Of a DNA stretch of 64,000 bases, positions 49,927 through 58,463 are shown in pieces. The translations under genes and the position numbers were made by a program. Position 1 is the first letter of the stretch; each line of letters opens with the position of its first letter. Below the pieces are notes generated by a model. It searched no databases, was not told where the DNA came from, and worked only from the letters and a program-made list of their open reading frames with translations. The DNA comes from Candidatus Eremiobacteraceae bacterium (lineage in GTDB: Bacteria > Vulcanimicrobiota > Vulcanimicrobiia > Eremiobacterales > Eremiobacteraceae), in contig DASTCX010000004.1 of NCBI GenBank assembly GCA_035710745.1, positions 62,001 to 126,000 on the forward strand. Direction: 5' to 3'.

Positions 49927-50829
49927 ATGACGCCACTTCGGATCGGCCGGCGAAGCGCGCTCACCGCAATCGCCGGCTTGGCGCTCGCGCCGGCTGCCTG
50001 CGCACGCCCGGCGGGCGCGGCGATCAAGATCGGCTCGAAGAACTTCACCGAAGAGCTCATCCTCGGCGAGCTGTACGCGCAGTCGCTCGAGCACGCCGGG
50101 CTGCGCGTCGATCGCCGCTTGGATCTCGGCAGCGTCGAGGTCGCGATGGCTGCGCTCGAGCGAGGCGATATCGATCTCTATCCCGAGTACACCGGCACCG
50201 CATTGCTCGTCGTCTTGAAGCTGCCGCCGATTTCGGATCGCGACCGCACCTTCGAAACCGTGAAGCGCGAATACGAGCGGCGCTTCCATCTGTCGTGGTT
50301 GAAGCCGGCGCCGATGAACGACAGCCAGGCGCTCGCGACGACGCCTGCGGTCGCGGCGAAGTATGGATTGCGCACCCTCTCAGACTTATCGCGTCAAGCG
50401 CCGAAGCTCAGGCTCGCCTCGGTTCCGGAATTTACGGATCGCCCGGACGGGCTTGCCGGACTCAAGAAAGCGTACGGCGGCTTTGCGTTCGCCAGCATCC
50501 GCTACATCGCGATCGGGCTCAAGTACAAGGCGCTGCTCGACGGCGACGTCGATGTGGCGGTCGCCTTCGGTACCGACGGTCAGATCGGCGCCGATCATCT
50601 CGTCGTGCTCGAAGACGACAAGCGCTTCTGGCCTCCGTACCAGGTCGCACCGGTCGTGCGCGACGACGCGCTCTCGCGCTTCCCTTCGATCGAGCCGGCG
50701 CTCGACGCGCTCGCGCCGCACATCACGGACGCTGCGATGCGCGACTTGAATTGGCGCGTCGACGGCGATCACCAAGAACCCGCCGACGTCGCGCGCGCCT
50801 TCCTCCGCTCGGCCGGACTTACCGCGTGA
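49927..50829 (+). CDS. OpuBC-type glycine betaine/choline substrate-binding lipoprotein
   Basis: The protein (300 residues from ATG 49927) has a short signal peptide with lipobox-like LAPAACA and the OpuAC domain start KIGSKNFTEELILGELYAQS. Other family features are GSVEVAMAALERGDIDLYPE, YTGTALL (ligand region), GLRTLSDLSRQAPKL and QIGADHLVVLEDD. It would capture quaternary ammonium osmolytes. Its stop overlaps the ATPase start as GTGA. The extra 15 codons upstream in the open frame are in the spacer and unlikely to be translated. Confidence 0.88.
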   Translation: MTPLRIGRRSALTAIAGLALAPAACARPAGAAIKIGSKNFTEELILGELYAQSLEHAGLRVDRRLDLGSVEVAMAALERGDIDLYPEYTGTALLVVLKLPPISDRDRTFETVKREYERRFHLSWLKPAPMNDSQALATTPAVAAKYGLRTLSDLSRQAPKLRLASVPEFTDRPDGLAGLKKAYGGFAFASIRYIAIGLKYKALLDGDVDVAVAFGTDGQIGADHLVVLEDDKRFWPPYQVAPVVRDDALSRFPSIEPALDALAPHITDAAMRDLNWRVDGDHQEPADVARAFLRSAGLTA

Positions 50830-51818
50830 CCGGCGAGCCCGCGAAGTCGCCGGCGCTTCGCTTCGACGCAGTCGTCCACGCGTACGGCGGACGGCGCGGC
50901 GTCGACGGCGTCACGCTCGACGTGGCCGCGGGCTCGTTTTGCGTGCTGCTCGGTCAGTCGGGGAGCGGCAAGACGACGCTGCTGAAGACGGCTAACCGGC
51001 TGCTCGAACCGACGAGCGGTCATGTGTATGTCGAGGGCGTCGACGTCATGTCTATGCCGCCGGTGCTCCTGCGGCGTCGCATCGGCTATGCGATCCAAGC
51101 GGTCGGCCTCTTCCCGCATATGCGTGTGCGCGAGAACATCGCGGTCGTCCCCGAGCTCCTCGGGTGGGATCGCATGCGCATCGCCGCGCGCGTCGACGAA
51201 CTTCTCGACCTCGTCCACCTGCCGCCGGCGGAATATCGGGACCGCTTTCCCCGCGAGCTGTCGGGCGGACAGCAGCAACGCGTCGGGCTCGCGCGAGCGC
51301 TTGCCGGCGACCCGGCAATCCTCCTGATGGACGAACCGTTCGGCGCGGTCGACGCGATCGAGCGCACGCATCTGCAGGACGAACTCGCGGCGCTGCATCG
51401 ACGTTTGGGCAAAACCGTGCTGTTCGTGACGCACGACGTCGATGAGGCGCTGCGTCTCGCCGATACGATCGCCGTCATGCGCGATGGCCGCGTCGAACAA
51501 TCGGGGTCGCCGCTCGCTATTCTCGCTCGGCCGGCGACGCCGTTCGTCGCAGATCTCGTCGGCTCGCACGATGCGCTTCGGCTGCTCTCGGTCGTCACGG
51601 TGGCCGACGCTCTCGACGGCGCCTCGTCCGGGTCGACGAGCGCGCAGCCTCAGGCCGCCGTCGCATCCGAGGCGACGCTTCGCGACGCGCTTTCTGCGTT
51701 GGCCCAGAGCGGCGACGCGAACGTCGCCGTCGAGCGCGACGGCGCTCGAGTCGGCGTCATCGGCGTCGACGACATGCTCGCGGCGCTGCGGCGCATCGCC
51801 GGAGGTCGCGGCAGATGA
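50826..51818 (+). CDS. OpuBA-type ABC transporter ATPase
   Basis: The ATPase (330 residues from GTG 50826) shows the Walker A LGQSGSGKTTLLKTANRLL, Q-loop AIQAVGLFPHMRVREN, signature LSGGQQQRVGLARALA, Walker B AILLMDEPFGAVD and H-loop LFVTHDVDEALRLAD. A C-terminal extension (about 235-330) resembles a CBS-like half, as in the osmoregulated OpuA/ProV ATPases (VGVIGVDDMLAALRR). GTGA and ATGA overlaps couple it to the binding protein and second permease. Confidence 0.92.
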   Translation: MTGEPAKSPALRFDAVVHAYGGRRGVDGVTLDVAAGSFCVLLGQSGSGKTTLLKTANRLLEPTSGHVYVEGVDVMSMPPVLLRRRIGYAIQAVGLFPHMRVRENIAVVPELLGWDRMRIAARVDELLDLVHLPPAEYRDRFPRELSGGQQQRVGLARALAGDPAILLMDEPFGAVDAIERTHLQDELAALHRRLGKTVLFVTHDVDEALRLADTIAVMRDGRVEQSGSPLAILARPATPFVADLVGSHDALRLLSVVTVADALDGASSGSTSAQPQAAVASEATLRDALSALAQSGDANVAVERDGARVGVIGVDDMLAALRRIAGGRGR

Positions 51819-52432
51819 CGTATTTCCTCGGACATCAACCAGACGTCTGGCTCGCGATCGGCCAGCACGCGCTCATATCCTTCGTGTCGCTGGTCATCGC
51901 GCTTGCGATCGCGATCCCCCTCGGCGTTCTCGCCGCGCGGTCGCCCGCCGTCGGCGCGCCCGTCCTCGGCGTCCTCGGAGCGATCTACACGATCCCGAGC
52001 ATGGCGCTGCTCGGCGTGCTCGTCCTGGTCGAGGGCCTCGGTTTTTGGACCGCCGTCACGGCGCTCGCGGCGTACGCGCAGATGATACTCGTCCGGAACG
52101 TCGCCGCCGGCATCGCGGGCGTCGATCGCGGCGTCGTCGAGGCGGCGCGTGGTCTCGGCATGGGGGCGTGGCAGCTGTTCTGGCGGATCGAACGTCCGCT
52201 TGCGACTCCCGTCTTCATCGCGGGCCTGCGCGTCGCGACGGTATCGATCGTCGGCATCGCAAGCGTCGCGGCTTGGGTCGGCGCCGGCGGCCTCGGAACG
52301 CTCATCTTCGCCGGCATCGATCAAGGCAACGACGCGAAAGCCGTGACCGGCGCGATCGCCGCGATGGTCCTAGCGCTTGCGGCTGACGGCTTGCTTCGCG
52401 CGCTCGAGCGCCGGTACGTGGTGCCGCGTTAA
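51815..52432 (+). CDS. OpuB-type osmolyte ABC transporter permease 2
   Basis: This is a 205-residue permease with about five helices and the EAA-loop sequence VEAARGLGMGAWQLFWRIER, followed by VGAGGLGTLIFAGIDQGND. It pairs with the first permease (OpuBB/OpuBD order). Its ATGA overlap with the ATPase supports a single operon. The 3' end overlaps the frameshifted gene on the other strand by a few bases. Confidence 0.88.
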   Translation: MTYFLGHQPDVWLAIGQHALISFVSLVIALAIAIPLGVLAARSPAVGAPVLGVLGAIYTIPSMALLGVLVLVEGLGFWTAVTALAAYAQMILVRNVAAGIAGVDRGVVEAARGLGMGAWQLFWRIERPLATPVFIAGLRVATVSIVGIASVAAWVGAGGLGTLIFAGIDQGNDAKAVTGAIAAMVLALAADGLLRALERRYVVPR

Positions 52433-52814
52433 GGACGCGCCTTGAAGCTCGCGAACGTCAGGTAAGCGCCGAGGGCGAACGCGATCGCCATGCACATAGA
52501 AATACTGCTCGTACGGCGAACCCCAGAGCACGAAGCCCGGCGCGGCGAGAAAAAACCAGACCCTTTGCGAGCGTCAGCCAGCTTATGAGTCGGAGGACGA
52601 TCAGGAGCGCACCTCCCGAAGACCAGCCAAGGCTGAGGATCATCGCAAGCCCGGCCGCCACGAGAATGAGGCCCAAGACGAAGACGAGCGGCTCGTTGCG
52701 GACGAGCGCCTCCACCGTCTGTATCGTCGCAACCTTGTTCGCAGCCATCGCGATCGCAACGATGATGAGATAGATACCGAGCAGCTTCCCGAGAAACGTC
52801 GTCCGCGCGTTCAC
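52429..52814 (-). pseudogene. Small membrane protein gene with two +1 shifts in T-runs
   Basis: Coding character changes frame twice. From GTG 52814 (GGAGG just upstream) the first part reads KLLGIYLIIVAIAMAANKVA and continues to ISWLTLAKGLV. Dropping one T of the six-T run (plus-strand A's 52550-52555) gives FLAAPGFVLWGSPYEQY. Dropping one more T near 52500-52502 gives MCMAIAFALGAYLTFASFKARP-type ending (20-residue core MAIAFALGAYLTFASFKARP) and a stop at 52429. The intact product would be about 127 residues with four helices. Both errors are in homopolymers, so assembly error is as likely as decay. Confidence 0.55.
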
Positions 52815-52843
52815 CAGGCCCTCCGTCGTATCGCCGACCCACT

Positions 52844-53299
52844 CTACCAAGGTACCTTTGGGAAGCGCTCCGCGAGAAGGGCATCGACGCCGAACGTCCG
52901 CCCGGCGCTGCCGATGATGAGCGCTAATGCGATCATAAAGTCCGCGGCGTCGTTGCTCGACGGGTACCACCACCACAGACCCTTGGCGAACATGTAGTTC
53001 GTCACGAGGAACATCGCCACCACGGCCGCGAGCCGCGTCGCCGTACCGCTGATGAGCGCGAGCGCGACGAACGTCTCGGCGATCTGGATGAGGACGCCGA
53101 ACGTGGCGATGTGCGGCAGGACCGTCCCCGAGAGGAACGCGGCGTAGAACGGATGCGCATTCGCGAGTGCGAAGCGTTCGAGGAAAGCGCGCAGCATCAC
53201 CGGATACTGCGCGCCCGCCGCGAGTTTGGGGTAGACCGCTATCGCGAAAGTGACCCCGAGGAACAAGCGAAGAAGGACGAGCGCATTGTTCGCCTTCAC
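52844..53299 (-). CDS. DoxX family membrane protein
   Basis: This is a 151-residue protein with four hydrophobic segments, beginning ALVLLRLFLGVTFAIAVYPK (the typical DoxX start 'LLRLxLGxxFxxxGxxK'). It has the central IQIAETFVALALISG and the end FMIALALIIGSAGRTFGVDA. DoxX/DoxD-like proteins are small subunits of quinone-linked oxidases, but most members have no proven role. The start is GTG, 1 nt after the TIGR03803-like gene stop; the frameshifted membrane gene follows 30 nt later. Confidence 0.8.
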   Translation of the reverse strand: MKANNALVLLRLFLGVTFAIAVYPKLAAGAQYPVMLRAFLERFALANAHPFYAAFLSGTVLPHIATFGVLIQIAETFVALALISGTATRLAAVVAMFLVTNYMFAKGLWWWYPSSNDAADFMIALALIIGSAGRTFGVDALLAERFPKVPW

Positions 53300-53300
53300 G

Positions 53301-54566
53301 CTAGTGCGCCCGGATGACGTCCTTCATCGTCCGCACCGAGGGCGTCACACCGAAGATGACGCCTTGTCCGAACGTGCCGCCGCCGACCGTCGAAGTGAAG
53401 AGGTTGCCGTTCGCGTCGGGCGTCAGCCCGTACAGCGGCGATTGACCGTCGTTGCGCGTCGAGCCGAACGTGTGGACGACACTCTCCATGCCGGTCATGT
53501 GGTCGAGCTTGAAGATGACGCCGCAGCCGCACGAGCCGCCGCCCGCGTCGGTCGTGCCGAAGAGGTCGCCGGCAGCGTCGAACACCAGCGTCGACGTCGG
53601 ATTGCCGCCGTCGCTGCCGCCGGTGAAGCTGTAGAGGACGCGCTCCGCGTACCTCCCGGTCGATCTCGGCATCAATTCGTAGACCGCGCCGTTACCCGAC
53701 GTTCCGCCGAAGTATGTCGTGCCGAAAAGATCGCCTTGCGCATCGGCGATGAGGCCGCCGTACGGAGATCCGGCATCGGGCGTGCCTTTGAACTGGTAGA
53801 TGACGCTGAAGCTGAACGTATTGTTCGGCCCCGGCACGAGCTTGAAAGCGGTGCCAGCTTGGTGCATACCGCCGATCTCGGCGACGCCGAAGATGTCGCC
53901 GGCGGAGTCGATGAGCAGCGGGCCGAGCGATCCGATCCCGCCGTCGTTGCCGCCGGTGAATGCGTGCAGCACCTTGAACTGCCACTGCGTCCGGTGGAAC
54001 GACAGCTGGTAGACGACCCCTATGCCGTGCGCACCGCCGTCCGGGGCGTCGCCGTAGAGATTGTCGTGCGAATCAATGGCGACGGGATTGCCCGGACCGA
54101 AGCCGTCCTTGTTGCCGGTGAAGTTGTAGATCACCTTGAACGCGTTGTGCGCGCCCTTCTTGAAGATGACGCCGCAGCCGTCGCCCACGCATATGCCGCC
54201 CGCGCCACCCGCGACGGTCGTGCCGAAGAAGTTTCCGGCGGAATCAAACGTCACGCCGCCGTGCGGATTCTTCCCGTCGGCGCCGCACGTGAACGTCCAC
54301 ACGAGCTCCTCGGTCCACAAGCCCTGCTTCGGGATCAGGCGGTCGATGGTGCCGCAACCGTCGAACCCGCCTTGAACCGTGGTGACGTACGCGCGCCCTT
54401 GCGGATCGAACGCGACCGTCGTCGCCGCGTTGCCCCCGTCGGTGCCGCCGCTGAAATTGTACACGACGCCCTGCGTCGTCGACGCGGATGCGCTGCAGAA
54501 AAGCGAAAGCGCCGCGATGCTCAACGCACCCGCGGTCGCAAGAAGTCGAAGGCCATGGTTCCGCAT
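53301..54566 (-). CDS. Secreted repeat protein with TIGR03803/GloVer-type repeats
   Basis: The 421-residue protein has a signal peptide (cleavage near ASA, residue 26-28) and about eight tandem units of some 45 residues. Each contains variations of VIYNFTGNKDG or VLYSFTGGSDGGNP followed by LIFDAAGDLFGTT and GGSGxGVVFKL. This is the TIGR03803 (GloVer) repeat of extracellular beta-propeller-like proteins found mainly in Acidobacteria, Verrucomicrobia and similar lineages. The function is unknown. A strong GAGGGGGG Shine-Dalgarno-like sequence precedes the ATG. It may be co-transcribed with DoxX. Confidence 0.85.
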   Translation of the reverse strand: MRNHGLRLLATAGALSIAALSLFCSASASTTQGVVYNFSGGTDGGNAATTVAFDPQGRAYVTTVQGGFDGCGTIDRLIPKQGLWTEELVWTFTCGADGKNPHGGVTFDSAGNFFGTTVAGGAGGICVGDGCGVIFKKGAHNAFKVIYNFTGNKDGFGPGNPVAIDSHDNLYGDAPDGGAHGIGVVYQLSFHRTQWQFKVLHAFTGGNDGGIGSLGPLLIDSAGDIFGVAEIGGMHQAGTAFKLVPGPNNTFSFSVIYQFKGTPDAGSPYGGLIADAQGDLFGTTYFGGTSGNGAVYELMPRSTGRYAERVLYSFTGGSDGGNPTSTLVFDAAGDLFGTTDAGGGSCGCGVIFKLDHMTGMESVVHTFGSTRNDGQSPLYGLTPDANGNLFTSTVGGGTFGQGVIFGVTPSVRTMKDVIRAH

Positions 54567-54631
54567 ATGAAACGTCCCCCCTCAAGAGTCCGGACGTTTT
54601 CGCGAAGCCGCCCTAGGCCACCTCGACTTTT

Positions 54632-55567
54632 TCAGGTACGAGCCGTCAGCAGATAGTCCGCGAAGCGTTCGGATGCGTCGGTCCAGCGGCCCGTCACCGC
54701 GAAACCCGCAGCCACTGCCAACGACGAGATCGAAGCGTCGTCGAACTTATATGACGACTCGGTGTAGATCGGCTCGCCGGCTTCGAAGTGCGCGACCATG
54801 CCGATGCGGTCGATGGCCACATCCTGTTCAACCGTGCTGACCAAGCGGATCTCGATCCGCGACGCCGCGGGGTTGTAGCGCGCGGTGTGCTGGAACGTCG
54901 ATAGGTCGAAGTGGCCGCCGAGCTCGCGATTGATCCTGCCGAGCAGGTTGCGGCTGAACGCCGCGGTGACGCCGGTCGGGTCGTCGTACGCGGCTTCGAG
55001 CGTTCGGGCGTCTTTTTTCAGGTCGGCGCCGAGGAGAAACCCGTCGCCGGGATCGAGCACCGACCGCAGTGCGGAGAGCGTCGCGCGCGCCTCGTCGGGC
55101 TCGAAATTGCCGATGTTCGACCCGAGGAAAAGCGCGAGCCGGCAACGCGCCCCGTTGCGCGAGAGGCGTGCGATGCCGCTGAGATATTCGGCGTTGATGC
55201 CGTCGACGACGATGCGCGGATATTCCCGGCGCAGCGCCTTCGCGCTGGCATCGAGAGCGGCGCTCGATATGTCGATGGGGCAAAACCGCAAAGTCGGCTG
55301 GCGCACGAACGCGGCGTCGATGAGGAGACGCGTCTTCACCGCGCTGCCGCTGCCGAGCTCGATGAGTTCGACGGGATAGCCGACCGCGTCGATGATCTCG
55401 CCGGCGTGGTTCCGGAGGATCTCCGCCTCGGCGTTGGTCAGATAGTATTCCGGCAGCGCCGTGATAGCGTCGAAGAGCGCCGACCCGAGGTCGTCGTATA
55501 GGTACTTCGGCAAAAGGCGCTTTTGCGGCGCGCTCAAACCCGACCGTACGTCGGCGGCAAAATCCAT
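54632..55567 (-). CDS. egtD: L-histidine N(alpha)-methyltransferase EgtD
   Basis: EgtD trimethylates histidine to hercynine in ergothioneine synthesis. The 311-residue protein begins with the substrate segment LPKYLYDDLGSALFDAITAL (about 19-38), then the SAM-binding ELGSGSAVKTRLLIDA (about 70-85), FLGSNIGNFEPDEA (about 150-163), LLGADLKKD and NLLGRINRELGGHFD, all strongly conserved in EgtD. EgtB (sulfoxide synthase) is not adjacent, so the pathway partner lies elsewhere. It is divergent from an alpha/beta hydrolase (91-nt spacer). Confidence 0.92.
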   Translation of the reverse strand: MDFAADVRSGLSAPQKRLLPKYLYDDLGSALFDAITALPEYYLTNAEAEILRNHAGEIIDAVGYPVELIELGSGSAVKTRLLIDAAFVRQPTLRFCPIDISSAALDASAKALRREYPRIVVDGINAEYLSGIARLSRNGARCRLALFLGSNIGNFEPDEARATLSALRSVLDPGDGFLLGADLKKDARTLEAAYDDPTGVTAAFSRNLLGRINRELGGHFDLSTFQHTARYNPAASRIEIRLVSTVEQDVAIDRIGMVAHFEAGEPIYTESSYKFDDASISSLAVAAGFAVTGRWTDASERFADYLLTART

Positions 55568-55658
55568 CGCGGCTCATTCGGACTGCCCCAAGACGCAACC
55601 CGCCAAACCTTCGCTGCGACGCGGGACAGCGACGGTCGCCGCGAGAATCGGCGCGGCT

Positions 55659-56453
55659 ATGGCCACGACTGAAATCGATCTCGACGACGGCGCGCGCACT
55701 ATCCTCGAGGTATGGGGCGAGCGCGGACCCATAGTGCTTTGCGTCCACGGCATGACGAGTTCGCGAAAAGCGTGGGTCAGGTTAGCGGAGCGCCTCGACG
55801 GACGTTGCCGGATAGCGGCGTACGATCAGCGCGGGCATGGTGACGCCGCGAGCACGCGCGGCCCGATGACGCTCGACACGCATGTCGCGGATCTCGACGC
55901 AGTCGCGCGATCGCTCGGCCCGGATGTGTTCGCGCTCGTCGGACATTCGTGGGGCGGAGCGGTCGTGATCCTCGCGGGCAAACGCGACGAAGCTCGGCGC
56001 GTCGTCGCCATCGACCCGGTGTTGCGCGTGCTCGCGGGAACGTGGAACGCCGACTACCTCGACGATGCGCAGGCGCTTTTCGCACTTCCCAAAGCCGCGC
56101 GTGAACTCTCGATACGTTCGGCGCTCGCCGGCTGGCATCCGACCGACGTCGAAGGCAAACTCCACGCCGTCGAGCACATGACGGCCGAGCCGATCGCACG
56201 CCTCGGGTCGGAGAACCGCGTCGACGAAGGCGGTTGGAACCTGCTCGATGCGCTCGTCGATTATCCGAAGCCGCTGCTCGTCTTCGCGGCCGGACCCGAT
56301 GACTCGGTCATGTCGAGCAATGACGTCGCGCACCTGAAGGCACGCGGCGGCGCGAACGTGCGAGTCGCGGAGTTTCCGAACGAGGGCCACAACCTCCATC
56401 GCACCGCGTTCGATGCGTTCGCGACGGAGGTGGCGGCCTTCTTGGAAGTGTGA
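55659..56453 (+). CDS. Alpha/beta hydrolase
   Basis: This is a 264-residue alpha/beta hydrolase-fold protein. From ATG 55659 it shows the oxyanion-side CVHGMTSSRKAWVRLAERL, the nucleophile elbow LVGHSWGGAVVILAG (Ser about 105) and the C-terminal histidine segment FPNEGHNLHRTAFDAF; the acid is likely in FAAGPDDSVMS. The substrate cannot be predicted. Upstream frame is not used because it has no coding pattern and overlaps egtD. Confidence 0.85.
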   Translation: MATTEIDLDDGARTILEVWGERGPIVLCVHGMTSSRKAWVRLAERLDGRCRIAAYDQRGHGDAASTRGPMTLDTHVADLDAVARSLGPDVFALVGHSWGGAVVILAGKRDEARRVVAIDPVLRVLAGTWNADYLDDAQALFALPKAARELSIRSALAGWHPTDVEGKLHAVEHMTAEPIARLGSENRVDEGGWNLLDALVDYPKPLLVFAAGPDDSVMSSNDVAHLKARGGANVRVAEFPNEGHNLHRTAFDAFATEVAAFLEV

Positions 56454-56457
56454 GCGT

Positions 56458-56904
56458 CTAGCGGCTCAGCTGGGTGTGCAGCTCGTGCAGATCTTCGAGC
56501 ATGTTGAGCGTGACGGCGTCCTTGACTCCCTCACCCTTCAGTCCGGTCGCTCCGCGGATCCCTTTGCATGTGTCATCGCCGTGGTTGTATCCGAACACCG
56601 CGTCGTTATGCTTCTTGACGGTAGCGGCGTCGGTGTTGCCGTTGGTCTTGACGTACTCTTCGAATTGCACGTACGTCGGCTTGCTGTTCTTGACGAAGTC
56701 GAGCAGCTTCTGCTTATCGAGTCCGAGATCGCCGATCGTCATGTCGTCGAAGCCTTGGCCGCAATAGTCCCAGCCTTCGGCGAGAACCCCGGCGTTGCCG
56801 AGCGACAGCTTCGTCCACAGTCGCGGGAGATGCGCGATGCCGAGCGGGCCCATCGCGCTCGACGGGATGAACGGGACGACTTGTTTTTCGGTTGTGGTTG
56901 CCAT
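56458..56904 (-). CDS. DUF5069-like protein
   Basis: The 148-residue protein has no signal peptide. The arrangement GPLGIAHLPRLWTKLSLGNAG then YCGQGFDDMTIGDLGLDKQKLLDFV resembles DUF5069, a small alpha-helical family of unknown role. A downstream stretch YVQFEEYVKTNGNTDAATVK fits its helical tail. AAGGA precedes the start by about nine bases. It is convergent with the alpha/beta hydrolase (4-nt gap) and 39 nt downstream of the HIBADH-type gene on the same strand. Confidence 0.6.
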   Translation of the reverse strand: MATTTEKQVVPFIPSSAMGPLGIAHLPRLWTKLSLGNAGVLAEGWDYCGQGFDDMTIGDLGLDKQKLLDFVKNSKPTYVQFEEYVKTNGNTDAATVKKHNDAVFGYNHGDDTCKGIRGATGLKGEGVKDAVTLNMLEDLHELHTQLSR

Positions 56905-56943
56905 TGTGGTCGATCCTTTCGATCAGCGTGCAGCGGGGTGCGA

Positions 56944-57852
56944 TCAGGCGCGCGCGAGCGTCGGAGCGTGCCTGGATTTGAACGTCAGTTCTGCGACGCC
57001 GGACTTGTCGAGCTCGCCGAGCCCTTGGCCGATCATCGCATCGAACTGGCCCTTCGTGGCGGCGGCGAGCGGCAGGTCGAGACCGGCCGACCGCGCGAGC
57101 TCAAGCGCGATGCCCGAGTCCTTCGCGGCGTGCGCCGCCGAGAAATAGCAATCGTGTTCCCTGTTCTGCATGTCGGCGCCGTCCGTCTCGAGCACGCGCG
57201 AGTTCGCGCCGGTCTGCGCGAATATCTCGCGCAGCATGTCGAGATCGAGCCCGAGCGCATCGCCGAGTCCAAGGCCTTCGGCGAGACCTGCGGTGTTGAT
57301 GTTCATGACCATGTTGACGAGCGCTTTCACCTTCGCCGCTTCACCGCTGGCGCCAACGTAGCTAAGCGACTTGCTCATGCGCTCGAGCATCGGACGCGCC
57401 TGTTCGAACGCATCCTTGCGACCGCCAATCATGAGGTAGAGCGTACCGTCGCGAGCTTGTGGGATCGAGCTCGCCATACATGCCTCGAGGCTTCGTCCGC
57501 CCGCGGCCTCGACGAGCTTTTCGACCTCGACGTGCACGTCCGGCGTGATCGTCGCGCAGTTGATGAAGAACTTGCCGCCGGCACTTTGCAGAAGGCTATC
57601 GCCGCTTTGCGCGTAGATGCGGCGCATCGCCGCGTCGTCGGTCACGACCGTGATGACGACATCCGATGCCGATGTGACGCCGGCGAGCGTCGGAGACGCC
57701 TGAGCACCGAGCTCGGCCGCGATCGAGCGCGCCAAGTCCGGCTGGATATCGTAGACCGCTGCGATCGGGTAGCCGACGTCTTTCAACCGGCGAGCGATAT
57801 TCGCGCCCATCCGGCCCACGCCGACGACGCCGATGCTTGGATTGCTGGCCAA
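56944..57852 (-). CDS. 3-hydroxyisobutyrate dehydrogenase family oxidoreductase
   Basis: The 302-residue NAD(P)-dependent enzyme begins with the Rossmann motif VGVGRMGANIARRLKDVGYP. It has the family motif of a conserved lysine near GASGEAAKVKALVNMVMNIN (about 170-190) and GLGDALGLDLDMLREIF. Such enzymes reduce or oxidise beta-hydroxy acids (3-hydroxyisobutyrate, tartronate semialdehyde, or gamma-hydroxybutyrate); the exact substrate is not clear. The TTG start at 57852 has GGAGG eight bases upstream, a clear site. Confidence 0.88.
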   Translation of the reverse strand: MASNPSIGVVGVGRMGANIARRLKDVGYPIAAVYDIQPDLARSIAAELGAQASPTLAGVTSASDVVITVVTDDAAMRRIYAQSGDSLLQSAGGKFFINCATITPDVHVEVEKLVEAAGGRSLEACMASSIPQARDGTLYLMIGGRKDAFEQARPMLERMSKSLSYVGASGEAAKVKALVNMVMNINTAGLAEGLGLGDALGLDLDMLREIFAQTGANSRVLETDGADMQNREHDCYFSAAHAAKDSGIALELARSAGLDLPLAAATKGQFDAMIGQGLGELDKSGVAELTFKSRHAPTLARA

Positions 57853-57932
57853 GATCAGGTCCTCCGTTTCAGGGGGCGTGAGAGTTTGCCGCCGCCCGAT
57901 GTGTTTCCCTACTCGGGTCGAATGGGCCGGAT

Positions 57933-58463
57933 ATGCGGATCGGTCGCGCCGAACTCGTGCTCGTTCGCGGGGACATCACGAAGATCGCAGCCGATGCGAT
58001 CGTCAACGCGGCGAACAGCGCTTTGTTAGGCGGCGGCGGCGTCGACGGCGCGATCCACCGAGCGGGCGGCCCGTCCATCATGGCCGAGTGTCGAACGATC
58101 GGCGGATGCCCGACGGGCGGCGCGGTCGCGACCGGCGCCGGCGCGCTTCCCGCACGTCACGTCATCCACGCGGTCGCGCCGATCTATCGCGGCGCTGCGT
58201 CCGATGCGCGGCTGCTGCGGTCCGCGTACGAGACGAGTCTGAAACTCGCCGGGTCGCTTGGCGCGAAGTCGATCTCGTTTCCATCCCTTGGCACCGGTGC
58301 GTACGGCTACCCGATATGGCAAGCCGCGCCGATAGCGATCGACGCGGCCGTCGTGCATCTGCGAAGCGGCTCGGATCTCGAGCGCGTCACGTTCGTGCTC
58401 TTCTCCGAGACCGACCTCGCGGTCTACGAAGAGACGCTCGCCGCTTTTAGCGCTTACGGATAG
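57933..58463 (+). CDS. Macrodomain protein (ADP-ribose-binding/deacetylase)
   Basis: The 176-residue macrodomain has VRGDITKIAADAIVNAANSA with the adenine-binding Asp and Asn-Ala-Ala-Asn motif, GGGGVDGAIHRAGG, and the C-terminal SFPSLGTGAYGYP. These features match MacroD-type O-acetyl-ADP-ribose deacetylases that remove ADP-ribose modifications. It is convergent with gdhA by a 10-bp overlap and divergent from the HIBADH gene. Confidence 0.92.
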   Translation: MRIGRAELVLVRGDITKIAADAIVNAANSALLGGGGVDGAIHRAGGPSIMAECRTIGGCPTGGAVATGAGALPARHVIHAVAPIYRGAASDARLLRSAYETSLKLAGSLGAKSISFPSLGTGAYGYPIWQAAPIAIDAAVVHLRSGSDLERVTFVLFSETDLAVYEETLAAFSAYG

